Of a DNA stretch of 43,056 nt, positions 42,736 to 43,056 are shown piece by piece. Position numbers and translations under genes: made by a program. Numbering within the stretch: the stretch's first letter is position 1; the number at the start of each line of letters is the position of its first letter. This DNA comes from Gammaproteobacteria bacterium (GTDB taxonomy: Bacteria > Pseudomonadota > Gammaproteobacteria > Steroidobacterales > Steroidobacteraceae), in contig JAHEAZ010000019.1 in NCBI GenBank assembly GCA_024642505.1, positions 1-43,056 of the forward strand, written 5' to 3'. The notes beneath the pieces are model-generated. The model was given only the letters and a program-made list of their open reading frames with translations, was not told the origin of the DNA and ran no database searches.

Positions 42736-42854
42736 GCCTGGCAGTGACCTACTCTCACATGGCTATGCGGCCACACTACCATCGGCGCAGGGCGTTTTCA
42801 CTTCCGAGTTCGGAATGGGATCGGGTGGTTCCCGCTCGCTATAACCGCCAGGCA
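42736..42854 (-). rRNA. rrf: 5S ribosomal RNA
   Basis: The 119-nt minus-strand gene begins TGCCTGGCGG and ends CTGCCAGGC, which pair as helix I. It contains the conserved CCCATTCCGAACTCGGAAGTG core. It is complete and is the last gene of the rRNA operon that enters from the right edge. Confidence 0.96.
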
Positions 42855-42960
42855 AAACTTTCGCCCGCGCCGCAGATCGCTGTCGCCGCGCAGGCATGTC
42901 TGGAATGTGGAAACACGTATGTGTCGCACTCACGGAGCCTCAGGCTCCTTGGGTGTTATA
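42855..42960 (-). other. 23S-5S spacer
   Basis: The 106-bp spacer contains a perfect hairpin GGAGCCT-C-AGGCTCC (42934-42948) and a smaller ACAC/GTGT stem. Both are consistent with pre-rRNA processing structures. No tRNA is present. Confidence 0.75.
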
Positions 42961-43056
42961 TGGTCAAGCCTCACGGGCAATTAGTACTGGTTAGCTAAAC
43001 ACATTACTGTGCGTACACACCCAGCCTATCAACGTCGTAGTCTTCGACGGCCCTTC
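42961..43056 (-). rRNA. rrl: 23S ribosomal RNA (3' end, cut by window edge)
   Basis: The minus-strand sequence matches the conserved 3' end of 23S rRNA: GTTGATAGGCTGGGTGTG, then GCTAACCAGTACTAAT and CCGTGAGGCTTGACC. The mature 3' end is placed near 42961. The rest lies outside the window. Confidence 0.95.

Overview
The window is chromosomal DNA of a GC-rich Gammaproteobacterium. The evidence is a tRNA-Tyr/Gly/Thr-tuf operon, a plsY-birA-coaX-SPOR operon, RsmN/CsrA-type and FliA/FlgM regulators, large TonB-dependent receptors, and a CadC-like winged-helix/TolB/TPR regulator. The combination resembles the Xanthomonadales/Steroidobacterales/Woeseiales part of the class. That placement is an inference from gene content; nothing here fixes the genus. 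Both ends are cut: the left edge lies inside tuf and the right edge inside a 23S rRNA gene.

Layout. (1) 1-635: minus-strand operon promoter, tRNA-Tyr, tRNA-Gly, tRNA-Thr(GGT), tuf. (2) 782-3315: a PLP-dependent threonine/serine dehydratase-like enzyme, a CaCA-family cation antiporter and a small membrane protein. (3) 3321-5348: a compact motility/lifestyle regulatory block. It holds a FliA-type sigma factor facing a FlgM-like anti-sigma factor, a CsrA paralogue with an RsmN/RsmF-style insertion, and a PilZ protein. No structural flagellar gene is visible. (4) 5452-14233: a lipoprotein, cysK-cysE (cysteine synthesis), phoD, a membrane protein, an Old Yellow Enzyme, an SDR-DUF2867 fusion, a secreted nuclease and a 44-codon membrane peptide. 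(5) 14334-18879: a MacAB-like efflux operon with an adaptor, one ATPase and two separate FtsX/MacB permeases. (6) 19095-22301: plsY-birA-coaX-SPOR protein, translationally coupled, followed by tRNA-Thr(TGT). (7) 22395-28175: a CtlX-like citrulline hydrolase, an ECF sigma/RskA-type anti-sigma pair and an Oar-like TonB-dependent receptor. (8) 28480-33773: a GMC oxidoreductase, a lipoprotein M48 protease, a ClsC-like phospholipase D lipoprotein and hemH. (9) 33965-42659: a cell-surface block with a secreted protein, a VWA lipoprotein, a beta-helix exoprotein, a second TonB receptor and a divergent CadC-like regulator. (10) 42689-43056: the end of an rRNA operon (23S, 5S, terminator) on the minus strand.

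Three observations stand out. First, a gene order known from E. coli (biotin ligase, pantothenate kinase, tRNA-Thr(TGT), tRNA-Tyr, tRNA-Gly, tRNA-Thr(GGT), tuf) is preserved in order and strand here. About 18.5 kb of other genes lies between tRNA-Thr(TGT) and tRNA-Tyr. Second, the FliA/FlgM/RsmN-like/PilZ block inside that segment is an isolated regulatory cassette. Third, two arrays of 10-bp direct repeats with the same consensus lie about 85 bp upstream of two neighbouring cell-surface genes. They look like binding sites for a winged-helix regulator, and a candidate is encoded about 4 kb away.
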